DNA from: Ruminococcus flavefaciens AE3010
Lineage (GTDB): Bacteria > Bacillota > Clostridia > Oscillospirales > Ruminococcaceae
DNA: 64,000 nt
NCBI RefSeq assembly: GCF_000526795.1
Contig: NZ_JAGT01000001.1
Coordinates: 2,686,501 to 2,750,500 of the forward strand
Direction: 5' to 3'
Both the position numbers and the translations under genes were made by a program. Below the pieces are notes generated by a model that ran no database searches, was not told the origin of the DNA, and saw only the letters and a program-made list of their open reading frames with translations. Shown one piece after another: positions 24,920-32,236 of the stretch (positions are counted from its first letter, which is position 1; every line of letters begins with the position of its first letter).

Positions 24920-25076
24920 GCTCCCCCAACTAAACCTTGCCAACCAATCCTTGGCATAAAGTAAATTTCTCTGCGTCAGAAAAACTTGAAATGCGAGAGC
25001 ATTCCTGCGTTTTCCTTCCTTGATAAATTTCCTTTCTGTCTTCGTCTTTTTGGCAATGCTTAATTGGTGGAGCAAT
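24920..25076 (+). ncRNA. Rod-shaped structured RNA, candidate 6S RNA (or structured leader)
   Basis: The transcript can close end to end. ATTGCTCCCCCAA (24917-24929) pairs with TTGGTGGAGCAAT (25064-25076), 12 of 13 positions. TTGCCAA (24937-24943) pairs with TTGGCAA (25050-25056); AAAGTAAATTT (24958-24968) with AAATTTCCTTT (25025-25035), 10 of 11; GAAAAAC (24979-24985) with GTTTTC (25009-25014, one bulge); and AATGC/GCATT (24990-25003) is capped by a GAGA tetraloop. Between the second and third stems both strands are open for about 14 bases. A ~160-nt rod with a central bubble is the 6S (ssrS) architecture that traps sigma-A polymerase. No U-tract terminator follows, so it may be processed from a longer message or act as a leader for the PHP gene. 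Confidence 0.45.
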
Positions 25077-25097
25077 ACTTTGAAAGGATAGCTGCAT

Positions 25098-25862
25098 ATG
25101 TTGGCAAATTATCATACTCACACAAGCCGCTGCGGTCACGCACGGGGAAAGGACAGAGAATTCGTGGAAAGCGCCATTGAGGGCGGCTTCAAGGTGCTCG
25201 GCTTTGCGGACCACTGCCCGTGGGTGTTTGAGGACGGCTATGTTTCACAGATAAGAATGACTCCCGCAGAGGTGGAGGGCTATTTCAGCTCCCTGACCGC
25301 ACTGAAAAAGGAGTACGCCGGCGATATAAAGCTCTATATCGGCTTTGAAGCGGAGTATATACCACAGCTTGTTGAAGCGCAGGACAGGCTTCTTGCAGAC
25401 TATCCCCTTGACTATATGATAATGGGACAGCACTTCAACGATCCCGAGACCTGCGGCGTTTATATGGGAGTTCCCACTGCTGACGAGAGGATACTGGTGA
25501 AGTACGTTGACCGCATAATCGAGGGCATGGAGTCGGGGAGATACCGTTATCTCGCTCACCCCGATCTGCTGGATTTCACAGGAGATGCGGAGCTTTATGA
25601 GGAGCACTACACGAGGCTCTGCGAGTACCTTAGATCAAAAAATATCCCCGTGGAGATAAATCTGCTCGGCATGACAGGGGGCAGACACTACCCGTCGGAG
25701 CGCTTTTTCCGCATTGCGAAAAAGGTGGGGAACAAGGCGATAATCGGCTGTGACGCACATCTGCCGCAGTCGCTGTGCGACCATGCAGCAATGGAAATGG
25801 GCATGCGGTTTGCGGAAAAAATCGGCATTGAGCTTGTGGAGACACTTACGGGCTTAGATTAA
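25098..25862 (+). CDS. PHP-domain phosphatase, histidinol-phosphatase type (HisJ/HisK)
   Basis: The 254-residue PHP-family enzyme uses metal-dependent hydrolysis, as in the eighth step of histidine biosynthesis. YHTHTSRCGHA (H6, H8, H14), FADHCPW, the EAEYIP acidic segment, MIMGQHF, YLAHPD and IIGCDAHLPQ place all the PHP metal ligands. GAAAGGA lies about 10 bases before the ATG. No other his gene is nearby, so the biological substrate is not proven by context. The gene with its promoter and the candidate 6S-like RNA is enclosed by the 320-bp inverted repeats. Confidence 0.88.
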   Translation: MLANYHTHTSRCGHARGKDREFVESAIEGGFKVLGFADHCPWVFEDGYVSQIRMTPAEVEGYFSSLTALKKEYAGDIKLYIGFEAEYIPQLVEAQDRLLADYPLDYMIMGQHFNDPETCGVYMGVPTADERILVKYVDRIIEGMESGRYRYLAHPDLLDFTGDAELYEEHYTRLCEYLRSKNIPVEINLLGMTGGRHYPSERFFRIAKKVGNKAIIGCDAHLPQSLCDHAAMEMGMRFAEKIGIELVETLTGLD

Positions 25863-25872
25863 CGGACTAACT

Positions 25873-26194
25873 TGTAGGGGCGGATATTATCCGCCCAGAA
25901 AGGGAACGCTCTCACTTGCAGGGCGGCACTAATCGTGCCCGTCCCCTCTGTCGCTACGCGACATCTCCCCACACCGTGGGGAGTCACCCTCTCAAAAACA
26001 GTCCACTGGACTGTTTTTGAATTCACCCTTTGCGGAGCGCCTGTCGTATTCGGGGCGCTGCCCCGAACCCCGCAAGGGCTGTCCCCCTAATCGGGTCCGT
26101 CCCCTCTGTCGCATTGCGACATCTCCCCACCCTGTGGGGAGTAACCCTTGACCTGACCAAAGGGTTGTGAACCCTTTGGAATCCCGTTCATTGG
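25873..26194 (-). repeat. ~320-bp repeat, right inverted copy
   Basis: This is the reverse complement of 24494-24814 with all blocks in mirror order, ending TTTGGAATCCCGTTCATTGG. Differences cluster in the hairpin loops (for example GGGTTCACAACCC in place of GGGACTGTGTTCC) and in the terminal half-unit (GGATATTATCC in place of GGCGTTTCGCC), several of them compensatory. It fills the whole gap between the PHP gene and pth. Confidence 0.9.
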
Positions 26195-26228
26195 TTAAAG
26201 CAACAATATAGGCATAAGGAGAAATAAA

Positions 26229-26855
26229 ATGAGCATTTTTGATGTATTCGACAGGATCGCCGCAAATTCTAACGCGGCAAGAGGTAAAATAGAATATGTT
26301 ATAGCAGGTCTTGGCAATCCCGGACTTGAATACGAGAACACACGCCACAATGCAGGCTTCATGGTGCTTGATGAGCTGGCGGAGCAGCTTGGCGAGAAGA
26401 TAGACCGCCTGAAGTTCAAGGGCAAGACTGCCGAGGTCACTATCGAGGGCAAGCGCTGCCTGCTGCTGCAGCCCACCACCTATATGAACAACAGCGGCGA
26501 AGCCATAGTGCAGGCTCTGGAGTTCTACAAGATAGATGCGGCTAATCTAATAGTCGTATGTGACGATATATCCCTTGACTGCGGAAAGCTCCGCATACGC
26601 CGCAAGGGCAGCCACGGCGGACACAATGGTCTCCGCAGCATATGTGAGCTGACGGGAAGGGACGACTTTCCCCGCATAAAAATGGGCGTCGGCAAGAAGC
26701 CTCACCCCGACTACGACTTAGCAAAATGGGTGCTTGGCAAGTTCGGCAAGGAGGACTCGGAGAAAATGGCTGAGTCCGTGAAGAACGCCTGCGAGTGCAT
26801 AAAGCTCATGGTTCAGGACAAGACCGACGAAGCCATGAACAAGTATAATTCCTGA
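26229..26855 (+). CDS. pth: Peptidyl-tRNA hydrolase
   Basis: The 208-residue enzyme releases peptides from peptidyl-tRNA that has dropped off ribosomes. GLGNPGLEYENTRHNAGFMV carries the catalytic H40; KPTTYMN-equivalent QPTTYMNNSG, CDDISLDCGKLRIRRKGSHG and GRDDFPRIKMGVG are present. The catalytic histidine lies about 20 residues later than in the E. coli protein, owing to an N-terminal extension that begins at an ATG with AAGGAG upstream. It is followed after 17 bases by mfd, a gene pair widely conserved in Firmicutes. Confidence 0.97.
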   Translation: MSIFDVFDRIAANSNAARGKIEYVIAGLGNPGLEYENTRHNAGFMVLDELAEQLGEKIDRLKFKGKTAEVTIEGKRCLLLQPTTYMNNSGEAIVQALEFYKIDAANLIVVCDDISLDCGKLRIRRKGSHGGHNGLRSICELTGRDDFPRIKMGVGKKPHPDYDLAKWVLGKFGKEDSEKMAESVKNACECIKLMVQDKTDEAMNKYNS

Positions 26856-26872
26856 TTCTTACGGAGAAGCAA

Positions 26873-29800
26873 ATGGAACTTTTTAAACAACTATTCAGCG
26901 AGCTTGCAGGCTTTAAAAGTCTGCGGGAGGCTGTTGACAAAAATATCTCACCCGTCTCGGTGACGGGTATTTCCCATATACACAGGGCGCAGCTCATAAA
27001 CGCCCTCAGCGGCGGAAAGATAAATCTTGTCATCACGGGTTCGGAGGCGGAAGCTAAGAAGCTCAGCGACGACATCAACATGATGTCGGGCAGCGAGGAG
27101 GCTGTGCTTTTCCCCTCAAAGGAGCTGGTATTCACTCCTGTTGACAGTACCAACCACGAATACGAGCATATGCGTATAGCCGCCCTCATAAAGGCGGCTA
27201 AAAGTCGCTGCAGCGTTATCTGCGCAAGTATCGAGGCTGTCATGCAGCCCGTTATCCCTGTGGGAGTCCTTATCGCCGCAGGCATAGAGCTTACACAGGG
27301 ACAGGAAGTTGACCTAACGGAGCTTGCGGTTACGCTTGCAAAGTGTGGCTATCAGCGCTGCGAAAAGGTGGAGGGCGCTTCACAGTTCTCCATACGCGGC
27401 TCTATCCTTGACATATTCCCTGTGCAGTCCGACAAGCCCGTTCGTATCGAGCTGTGGGGCGACGAGATAGACAGCATATCCGAGTTCGAGACCGACACTC
27501 AGCGCCGCACGGACGCTCTTGAAAAGGTGGAGATATACCCCTCGGGAGAAGTCCTCTACGACAACGAGGAGCTTGCGGACAAGATAGAGGAGCTCTGCAA
27601 GAAAGTCCGCGGCAAGCGCATGGAGCAGGTACGCGAGCATCTTGGCGCCGATGTTCACAGGCTGAGGGCAGGGGAGATACTCTCCCACAGCGTGAAGTAC
27701 TACCCTCTTGTTTACGGCGAGCCCTCAACGGTTTTCGATTATATTGACGGAGTTGTGCTTTTCAGTGATTATTCCGACGTTATGGACACTGCCGCAGGAG
27801 TTATGAACCGTCACAACGAGGACGTAAAGATACTCATGGAGGACGGCCAGCTCTGCAAGGGACTGGACGGCTATGTCCTTGAACTGGCTGAGGTGCAGCA
27901 CCGAGCCGAGAAGCGTGTATGTCTCTACATGAGCAGCTTCATGCAGGGCGGCGACCGTATAGACTTCCGCAGACTTGTAAGCTTTGAGGCGATGCAGACC
28001 GCACCTTGGAGCGGCGAGATGAAGCAGCTCATCGAGGATCTGGAGGAATACAAGCGCCGCGGCTACCGCATGATACTTGCGGCAGGCAGCGACAAGACCC
28101 TACCCATAATACAGCAGGACATCACCGAGAGCGGCATATCCTGCGACCTTGCTTCTCAGGGCATTGAGCCCATTGCAGGCAGAGTGCTGCTTATGTCGGG
28201 CAGCTTCAGCGGCGGATTTGAGTACCCCGAGAACAAGACCGTTCTCATTACACAGGGACGTTCAATGGATTCCGTCCGCAGCAAGCGCCGCAAAAAGAAG
28301 AACAAAGCCGAGGAGATTCGCTCCCTTGCGGATATCACCGAGGGCGACCTTGTTGTACATTCGGGACACGGTATCGGACGCTTTATCGGCATACGCAAGC
28401 TTGAAATGGACGGCGTCACAAAGGACTACATCACCATACAGTACGCAGGTACGGATAAGCTCTATATCCCCGTAACTCAGCTGGATATGGTGTCGAAATA
28501 CATCGGTCCCCGCGACGACAGCGGCGTGAAGCTCAGCAAGCTCAGCTCGGGCGAGTGGCAGAAGACACGCAGCAACGTAAAGCGTGCCGTAAAGGATATG
28601 GCACAGGAGCTTATCGCCCTTTATGCAAAGCGTGAAAAGAGCGTTGGCTTTGCGTTCTATCCCGACGACGAGATACAGCACGATTTCGAGGAGCGTTTCC
28701 CCTATGTGGAGACCGACGACCAGCTCACTTCCATAGCCGAGATAAAGGCTGACATGGAGCGTCCACGTCCTATGGAGCGGCTGCTCTGCGGCGACGTTGG
28801 CTTCGGCAAGACCGAGGTAGCACTGAGAGCTGCCATGAAATGTGTGCTCTCGGGAAAGCAGTGCGCTATACTTGCGCCTACCACGGTACTTGCCTATCAG
28901 CACTACCAGACCGCTCTCCGCCGCTTTGAGCACTTCCCCGTGAATATAGAGCTCCTCAGCAGATACCGTTCACCAAAGCAGCAGCAGGAGATAATCAAGA
29001 AGCTGAAGCAGGGGCGCATCGACCTCATAATCGGCACGCATAAAATAATCCAGAAGTCCGTGGAGTTCAAGGACTTGGGACTTGCCATAATCGACGAGGA
29101 GCAGCGCTTCGGCGTGGCTCACAAGGAGAAGTTCAAGGAGAGCTTTACGGGAGTTGACGTGCTCATGCTTTCCGCAACGCCTATACCCAGAACTCTGAAC
29201 ATGGCAATGAGCGGCATACGTGACATGTCCGTCATCGAGGAGCCACCGCAGGACAGATACCCCGTCCAGACCTACGTGATCGAGTACAACATGGGTACGG
29301 TGGTTCAGGCTATCGTCAGGGAGCTTCGCCGCGGCGGTCAGGTCTACTATATCCACAACCGCGTTGAGACTATCCGCGCCTGCGCTTCACGCTTGCAGGA
29401 AATGCTTCCCGATGCACGTATCGCCGTTGCACACGGTCAGATGAGCGAGGACGAGATGTCCGACATATGGGAACAGCTTGTGGAGCATGAGGTGGATATC
29501 CTTGTGTGCACAACAATCATAGAGACAGGCGTGGACGTACCAAACGTCAATACCCTAATTATTGAGGATTCCGACCGATTCGGACTTTCACAGCTCTATC
29601 AGCTCCGCGGACGTGTGGGACGTTCCAACCGCCGCGGCTATGCCTACTTCACCTATCAGCGCGACAAGGTGCTGACGGAGATTGCCACAAAGCGTCTTAA
29701 CGCCATGCGCGAGTTCACCCAGTTCGGCAGCGGCTTCCGCATAGCCCTCCGCGACCTTGAGATAAGAGGTGCGGGAAGTATTCTCGGCGGACGTCAGCAC

Positions 29801-30334
29801 GGACACATGGAAGCCGTGGGCTACGATATGTACTTGCAGCTCCTCTCCGAAGCTATTGCAGAGGAAAAGGGCATACAGCCCGAGAAGGTACCCGAGTGCC
29901 TTGTGGATATCCAGATAGACGCACATATCCCCGAGAAGTATATCTCCAGCCTCAATCAGCGAATAGATATGTACCGCAAGATAATGCTGGTCAACGAGGA
30001 CAGCGACAAGACCGACCTCATCGACGAGCTCATCGACCGCTACGGCGAGCCGCCCAAGTCGGTTGTGGGACTCATCGACGTATCACTGCTGAGGAACAAG
30101 GCAGCACACCTCGGTATCACTGAGATATCCCAGAAGAATGGTGCTATGTACTTCTATACGGAGTACCTTGTGCCCGAGCAGATAATAGGCTTGCAGCAGG
30201 CGTACAAGGGCAGGATATCATTCAACGGCGCAGGGAAGTCCTATGTGGCAGTCAAGATATCGCCGAAGATTCGTCCCTTTGACATGATGCGCGACACCGT
30301 GGAGATAATCTATCAGAACCGCGAGAAAAACTAA
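26873..30334 (+). CDS. mfd: Transcription-repair coupling factor
   Basis: The 1153-residue protein displaces stalled RNA polymerase at lesions and recruits UvrA. A UvrB-homology module spans about 1-340; the polymerase-interacting CarD-like domain (ITEGDLVVHSGHGIGRFIGI) is at about 480-560. The RecG-like translocase has Walker A GDVGFGKT (about 640-647), the DEEQ box IIDEEQRFG (about 737-745), SATPIPRTLN and QLRGRVGRS. The C-terminal TRCF domain (about 990-1130) is present. Length is normal. It is the second gene of the pth-mfd operon and is followed directly by a 71-bp repeat that can fold as a terminator. Confidence 0.98.
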   Translation: MELFKQLFSELAGFKSLREAVDKNISPVSVTGISHIHRAQLINALSGGKINLVITGSEAEAKKLSDDINMMSGSEEAVLFPSKELVFTPVDSTNHEYEHMRIAALIKAAKSRCSVICASIEAVMQPVIPVGVLIAAGIELTQGQEVDLTELAVTLAKCGYQRCEKVEGASQFSIRGSILDIFPVQSDKPVRIELWGDEIDSISEFETDTQRRTDALEKVEIYPSGEVLYDNEELADKIEELCKKVRGKRMEQVREHLGADVHRLRAGEILSHSVKYYPLVYGEPSTVFDYIDGVVLFSDYSDVMDTAAGVMNRHNEDVKILMEDGQLCKGLDGYVLELAEVQHRAEKRVCLYMSSFMQGGDRIDFRRLVSFEAMQTAPWSGEMKQLIEDLEEYKRRGYRMILAAGSDKTLPIIQQDITESGISCDLASQGIEPIAGRVLLMSGSFSGGFEYPENKTVLITQGRSMDSVRSKRRKKKNKAEEIRSLADITEGDLVVHSGHGIGRFIGIRKLEMDGVTKDYITIQYAGTDKLYIPVTQLDMVSKYIGPRDDSGVKLSKLSSGEWQKTRSNVKRAVKDMAQELIALYAKREKSVGFAFYPDDEIQHDFEERFPYVETDDQLTSIAEIKADMERPRPMERLLCGDVGFGKTEVALRAAMKCVLSGKQCAILAPTTVLAYQHYQTALRRFEHFPVNIELLSRYRSPKQQQEIIKKLKQGRIDLIIGTHKIIQKSVEFKDLGLAIIDEEQRFGVAHKEKFKESFTGVDVLMLSATPIPRTLNMAMSGIRDMSVIEEPPQDRYPVQTYVIEYNMGTVVQAIVRELRRGGQVYYIHNRVETIRACASRLQEMLPDARIAVAHGQMSEDEMSDIWEQLVEHEVDILVCTTIIETGVDVPNVNTLIIEDSDRFGLSQLYQLRGRVGRSNRRGYAYFTYQRDKVLTEIATKRLNAMREFTQFGSGFRIALRDLEIRGAGSILGGRQHGHMEAVGYDMYLQLLSEAIAEEKGIQPEKVPECLVDIQIDAHIPEKYISSLNQRIDMYRKIMLVNEDSDKTDLIDELIDRYGEPPKSVVGLIDVSLLRNKAAHLGITEISQKNGAMYFYTEYLVPEQIIGLQQAYKGRISFNGAGKSYVAVKISPKIRPFDMMRDTVEIIYQNREKN

Positions 30335-30344
30335 GAGCTAAGAC

Positions 30345-30415
30345 TGTAGGGGCGCCGTTTCGGCGCCCGTGCGTTACAATACAATTGTCGTGGGCGGATA
30401 ATATCCGCCCCTACA
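30345..30415. repeat. 71-bp TGTAGGGGCG element
   Basis: TGTAGGGGCGCCGTTTCGGC forms the first hairpin, the linker is GCGTTACAATACAATTGTCG, and GGGCGGATAATATCCGCCC then CTACA closes it. It shares its linker almost exactly with 63207-63277 (GAGTTACAATGCAATTATCG). It begins 10 bases after the mfd stop. Confidence 0.9.
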
Positions 30416-30469
30416 TTATTGTGCGATCAGCATTATTTTGCTTATCTCCAATTGTGCATTTACACAATT

Positions 30470-30546
30470 TTGACAAGTTTGCTTTGCAAAGTCTTGACAA
30501 GTTTACTTGGCAGTGCTATAATGCAATTACCAAGTAAACTTGTCAA
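30470..30546 (+). promoter_or_regulatory. Consensus promoter embedded in a perfect 17-bp inverted repeat (operator)
   Basis: TTGACAAGTTTACTTGG (30494-30510) and CCAAGTAAACTTGTCAA (30530-30546) are exact reverse complements separated by 19 bases. The left arm contains the -35 TTGACA (30494-30499) and the spacer contains TATAAT (30517-30522): 17-base spacing, with TGC before the -10. A third half-site, TTGACAAGTTTGC, begins 24 bases upstream at 30470. The right arm covers the start region of the transcript. The adjacent XRE regulator (31958) is the obvious ligand. Confidence 0.85.
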
Positions 30547-30587
30547 AAATTGCCAATAAAACTTTGCATGATATGGGAGGTACAAAT

Positions 30588-30911
30588 ATGAACAAGGAAG
30601 AAATACTTGCTAAAAGCAGACAGGAAAACAAGAACCGCGATGTTGCCGAAATATCTCAGACAAAGGACGCTTCAAGATTTGCTATAATATTCAGTCTCGC
30701 CTTTTACCTGATATTCTCAACGCTTACTATGATAGCTCATAAGCCCTTTAACAGCAGCATTGCAGCTATGGAGACCTGCGTTATGTTTGCAGTTTATCTG
30801 CACAAGTCAATAAAAACAAGAAAAAACGAACATATAGTATGTGCATTTCTTATGGGAGCAGCATTCCTTATGTTCTCGTTTGTGGCAATAATGGAATTGT
30901 TTGAAAAATAA
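30588..30911 (+). CDS. Small membrane protein, paralogue 1 of 4 (DUF6442-like)
   Basis: The 107-residue protein begins MNKEEILAKSRQENKNRDVA, the shared N-terminal signature of this set, followed by about three hydrophobic segments (about 29-49, 55-72, 80-103). The ATG at 30588 has GGGAGG upstream; an in-frame ATG at 30540 lies inside the operator and lacks a ribosome site. From memory the N-terminal motif resembles DUF6442 proteins, whose role is unknown. It is the first gene of a five-gene operon (spacings 14, 15, 14 and 4 bases) ending in an XRE regulator. Confidence 0.82.
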   Translation: MNKEEILAKSRQENKNRDVAEISQTKDASRFAIIFSLAFYLIFSTLTMIAHKPFNSSIAAMETCVMFAVYLHKSIKTRKNEHIVCAFLMGAAFLMFSFVAIMELFEK

Positions 30912-30925
30912 GGTGGTGTATCAAT

Positions 30926-31255
30926 ATGAATAAGGAAGAGATTCTCGCCAAAAGCAGACTTGAAAATAAAAACCGCGACATTGCCGAGATTGACAAGGCA
31001 AAAAGCGCCGCAAGGTTCTCAATCGTTTTCAGTATGGGCTTTATCGTAATATTCACCATGCTGTCGCTTTGCGCTACAGGCCGCGTGAACATCGGCGTTA
31101 TCGCAACGGAATTCTGTATCACGTTTTCAATGCATCTTTACAAAGCTGTCAAGAGCAAAAATTCAGCGGATATTGTCTGTGCAGCCATTAGCGGAGCTAC
31201 GTTTTTGCTTATGTCTTTCATAGCTGTATGCGAGCTTTTCGGCTTCAAGCCATAA
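30926..31255 (+). CDS. Small membrane protein, paralogue 2 of 4 (DUF6442-like)
   Basis: The 109-residue protein opens MNKEEILAKSRLENKNRDIA and ends CELFGFKP. The cytoplasmic N-terminus (about 1-28) is highly charged; hydrophobic segments lie at about 29-49, 55-72 and 82-104. It is closest to paralogue 3, with which it shares the C-terminal LFGFKP and the TGRVNIGVIATE / TWRVNFAVIATE loop. The ribosome site is AAGGTGGTG. The four copies look like recent tandem duplications that have diverged in the membrane part while the N-terminus stayed constant, suggesting that the N-terminus binds a common partner. Confidence 0.85.
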   Translation: MNKEEILAKSRLENKNRDIAEIDKAKSAARFSIVFSMGFIVIFTMLSLCATGRVNIGVIATEFCITFSMHLYKAVKSKNSADIVCAAISGATFLLMSFIAVCELFGFKP

Positions 31256-31270
31256 GGAGGTAACTGTATC

Positions 31271-31600
31271 ATGAATAAAGAAGAGATACTCGAAAAAAGC
31301 CGTCAGGAAAACAAGAACCGTGATTACGTCGAGATAGACCGCATGAAAAAAAGCACTTTTTTCGCTCTGATGTGCAGTATAGGATTTACCTGCCTGTGGA
31401 CTCTGCTTTCCATAATCGCTACGTGGCGAGTAAATTTCGCTGTTATAGCAACGGAGTGCTTTATGATATTCTCAATGCACCTGTACAAAGCCATTAAGGG
31501 CAAAAAAGCAGTTGACATCTTCTGCGCGGCAAGCTCGGCTTTCACATTTCTCATATTCTTTACAATAGCAATATGCGAGCTTTTCGGCTTCAAACCATAA
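31271..31600 (+). CDS. Small membrane protein, paralogue 3 of 4 (DUF6442-like)
   Basis: The 109-residue protein opens MNKEEILEKSRQENKNRDYV and ends CELFGFKP. It has the same topology as paralogue 2, with aromatic substitutions in the first membrane helix. AAGGAGG lies upstream, overlapping the end of the previous gene. No enzymatic motif is visible. It could be a decoy, immunity or signalling protein; nothing in the sequence decides this. Confidence 0.85.
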   Translation: MNKEEILEKSRQENKNRDYVEIDRMKKSTFFALMCSIGFTCLWTLLSIIATWRVNFAVIATECFMIFSMHLYKAIKGKKAVDIFCAASSAFTFLIFFTIAICELFGFKP

Positions 31601-31614
31601 GGCGGTGAGAGCAC

Positions 31615-31953
31615 ATGAACAAAAAAGATATCCTCAAAAAAAGCAGGAAGGAATTCAAAAATCAGGATCTGCCCGAAATTGAAGAAATAAGAAAAATGTC
31701 AGTTTTTTCTCTTGTAGCAGTTGTGATTTTCGCATGTGTTATCGTTCTTGCGGAAAAGCATGTTTACGGTGAGTACAACATCGGACTGATGACAGTTGTT
31801 TTCAGCGCTCCTGTTATTATGGGACTGTACAGGTGCTTCACAAGCAAAAAGAAGCATAAGCTGCCCATAATTGCAGCCACCGTATGGTTCGCGCTGTGGT
31901 TCGGATTTTTAGCATTCTGTGAAATTACTTCACTTATGGACTATAAGAGGTGA
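31615..31953 (+). CDS. Small membrane protein, paralogue 4 of 4, most divergent
   Basis: The 112-residue protein opens MNKKDILKKSRKEFKNQDLP, keeping the KSR...KN pattern, and then diverges: three hydrophobic segments (about 31-48, 55-75, 84-103) with a Lys/His-rich loop KKKHK between the second and third. Its stop codon lies within the ribosome site of the XRE gene, so the two are translationally linked. The function is unknown. Confidence 0.82.
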   Translation: MNKKDILKKSRKEFKNQDLPEIEEIRKMSVFSLVAVVIFACVIVLAEKHVYGEYNIGLMTVVFSAPVIMGLYRCFTSKKKHKLPIIAATVWFALWFGFLAFCEITSLMDYKR

Positions 31954-31957
31954 GCAC

Positions 31958-32170
31958 ATGATAGACGATTCACTTGTACTCCGAAACCGCCTGAAAGAGA
32001 TACGCAGGGAGCAGCGTCTCTCACAGGACGAGCTTGCGAAAATGGTGGGCGTGTCCCGTAATACTATCAGCTCCATAGAGACAGGGCAGTTCAGTCCCAC
32101 AGCCAAACTGGCACTGATACTCTGCATCGCCCTTGATAAGAAGTTCGAGGAGATATTTTATTTTGACTGA
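31958..32170 (+). CDS. Small XRE-family helix-turn-helix regulator
   Basis: The 70-residue protein is almost entirely an HTH_3 domain: LRNRLKEIRREQRLSQDELA, then MVGVSRNTISSIETGQFSP (recognition helix) and LALILCIALDKKFEEIFYFD. This mini-regulator type (no sensor domain) usually sits with small membrane proteins and represses its own operon. AGAGGTG precedes the ATG at 31958; the longer frame from 31919 overlaps the preceding gene and lacks a ribosome site. The perfect inverted repeat at 30494-30546 is its likely operator, placed so that a bound dimer would cover both -35 and +1. Confidence 0.92.
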   Translation: MIDDSLVLRNRLKEIRREQRLSQDELAKMVGVSRNTISSIETGQFSPTAKLALILCIALDKKFEEIFYFD

Positions 32171-32181
32171 TTATTTCGGGA

Positions 32182-32203
32182 CGTCGAGGACGCCGTCCCC
32201 TAC
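32182..32203. repeat. TGTAGGGG-type half-unit
   Basis: GGGACGTCGAGGACGCCGTC followed by CCCTACA is a single hairpin with the CCCCTACA end of the larger family. It runs straight into the terminator at 32207. Confidence 0.55.
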
Positions 32204-32206
32204 AAA

Positions 32207-32232
32207 AAAGGCGAACCATGCGGTTCGCCTTT
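32207..32232. terminator. Bidirectional terminator
   Basis: AAAGGCGAACC (32207-32217) and GGTTCGCCTTT (32222-32232) form a perfect 11-bp stem with an ATGC loop, A-rich on the left and T-rich on the right. It ends the XRE operon and the leftward lipoprotein gene. Confidence 0.92.
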
Positions 32233-32236
32233 ATAA

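Noticed and set aside
24930..25214. 94-codon minus-strand frame across the structured RNA and the start of the PHP gene
   Set aside because: It overlaps the PHP coding start and the 6S-like RNA antisense; no promoter or ribosome site. It is probably a spurious translation of a conserved RNA gene.
24494..26194. Composite transposon carrying the PHP phosphatase gene
   Set aside because: The flanking repeats contain no transposase and I cannot see a target duplication at the outer ends, so I report only inverted repeats.
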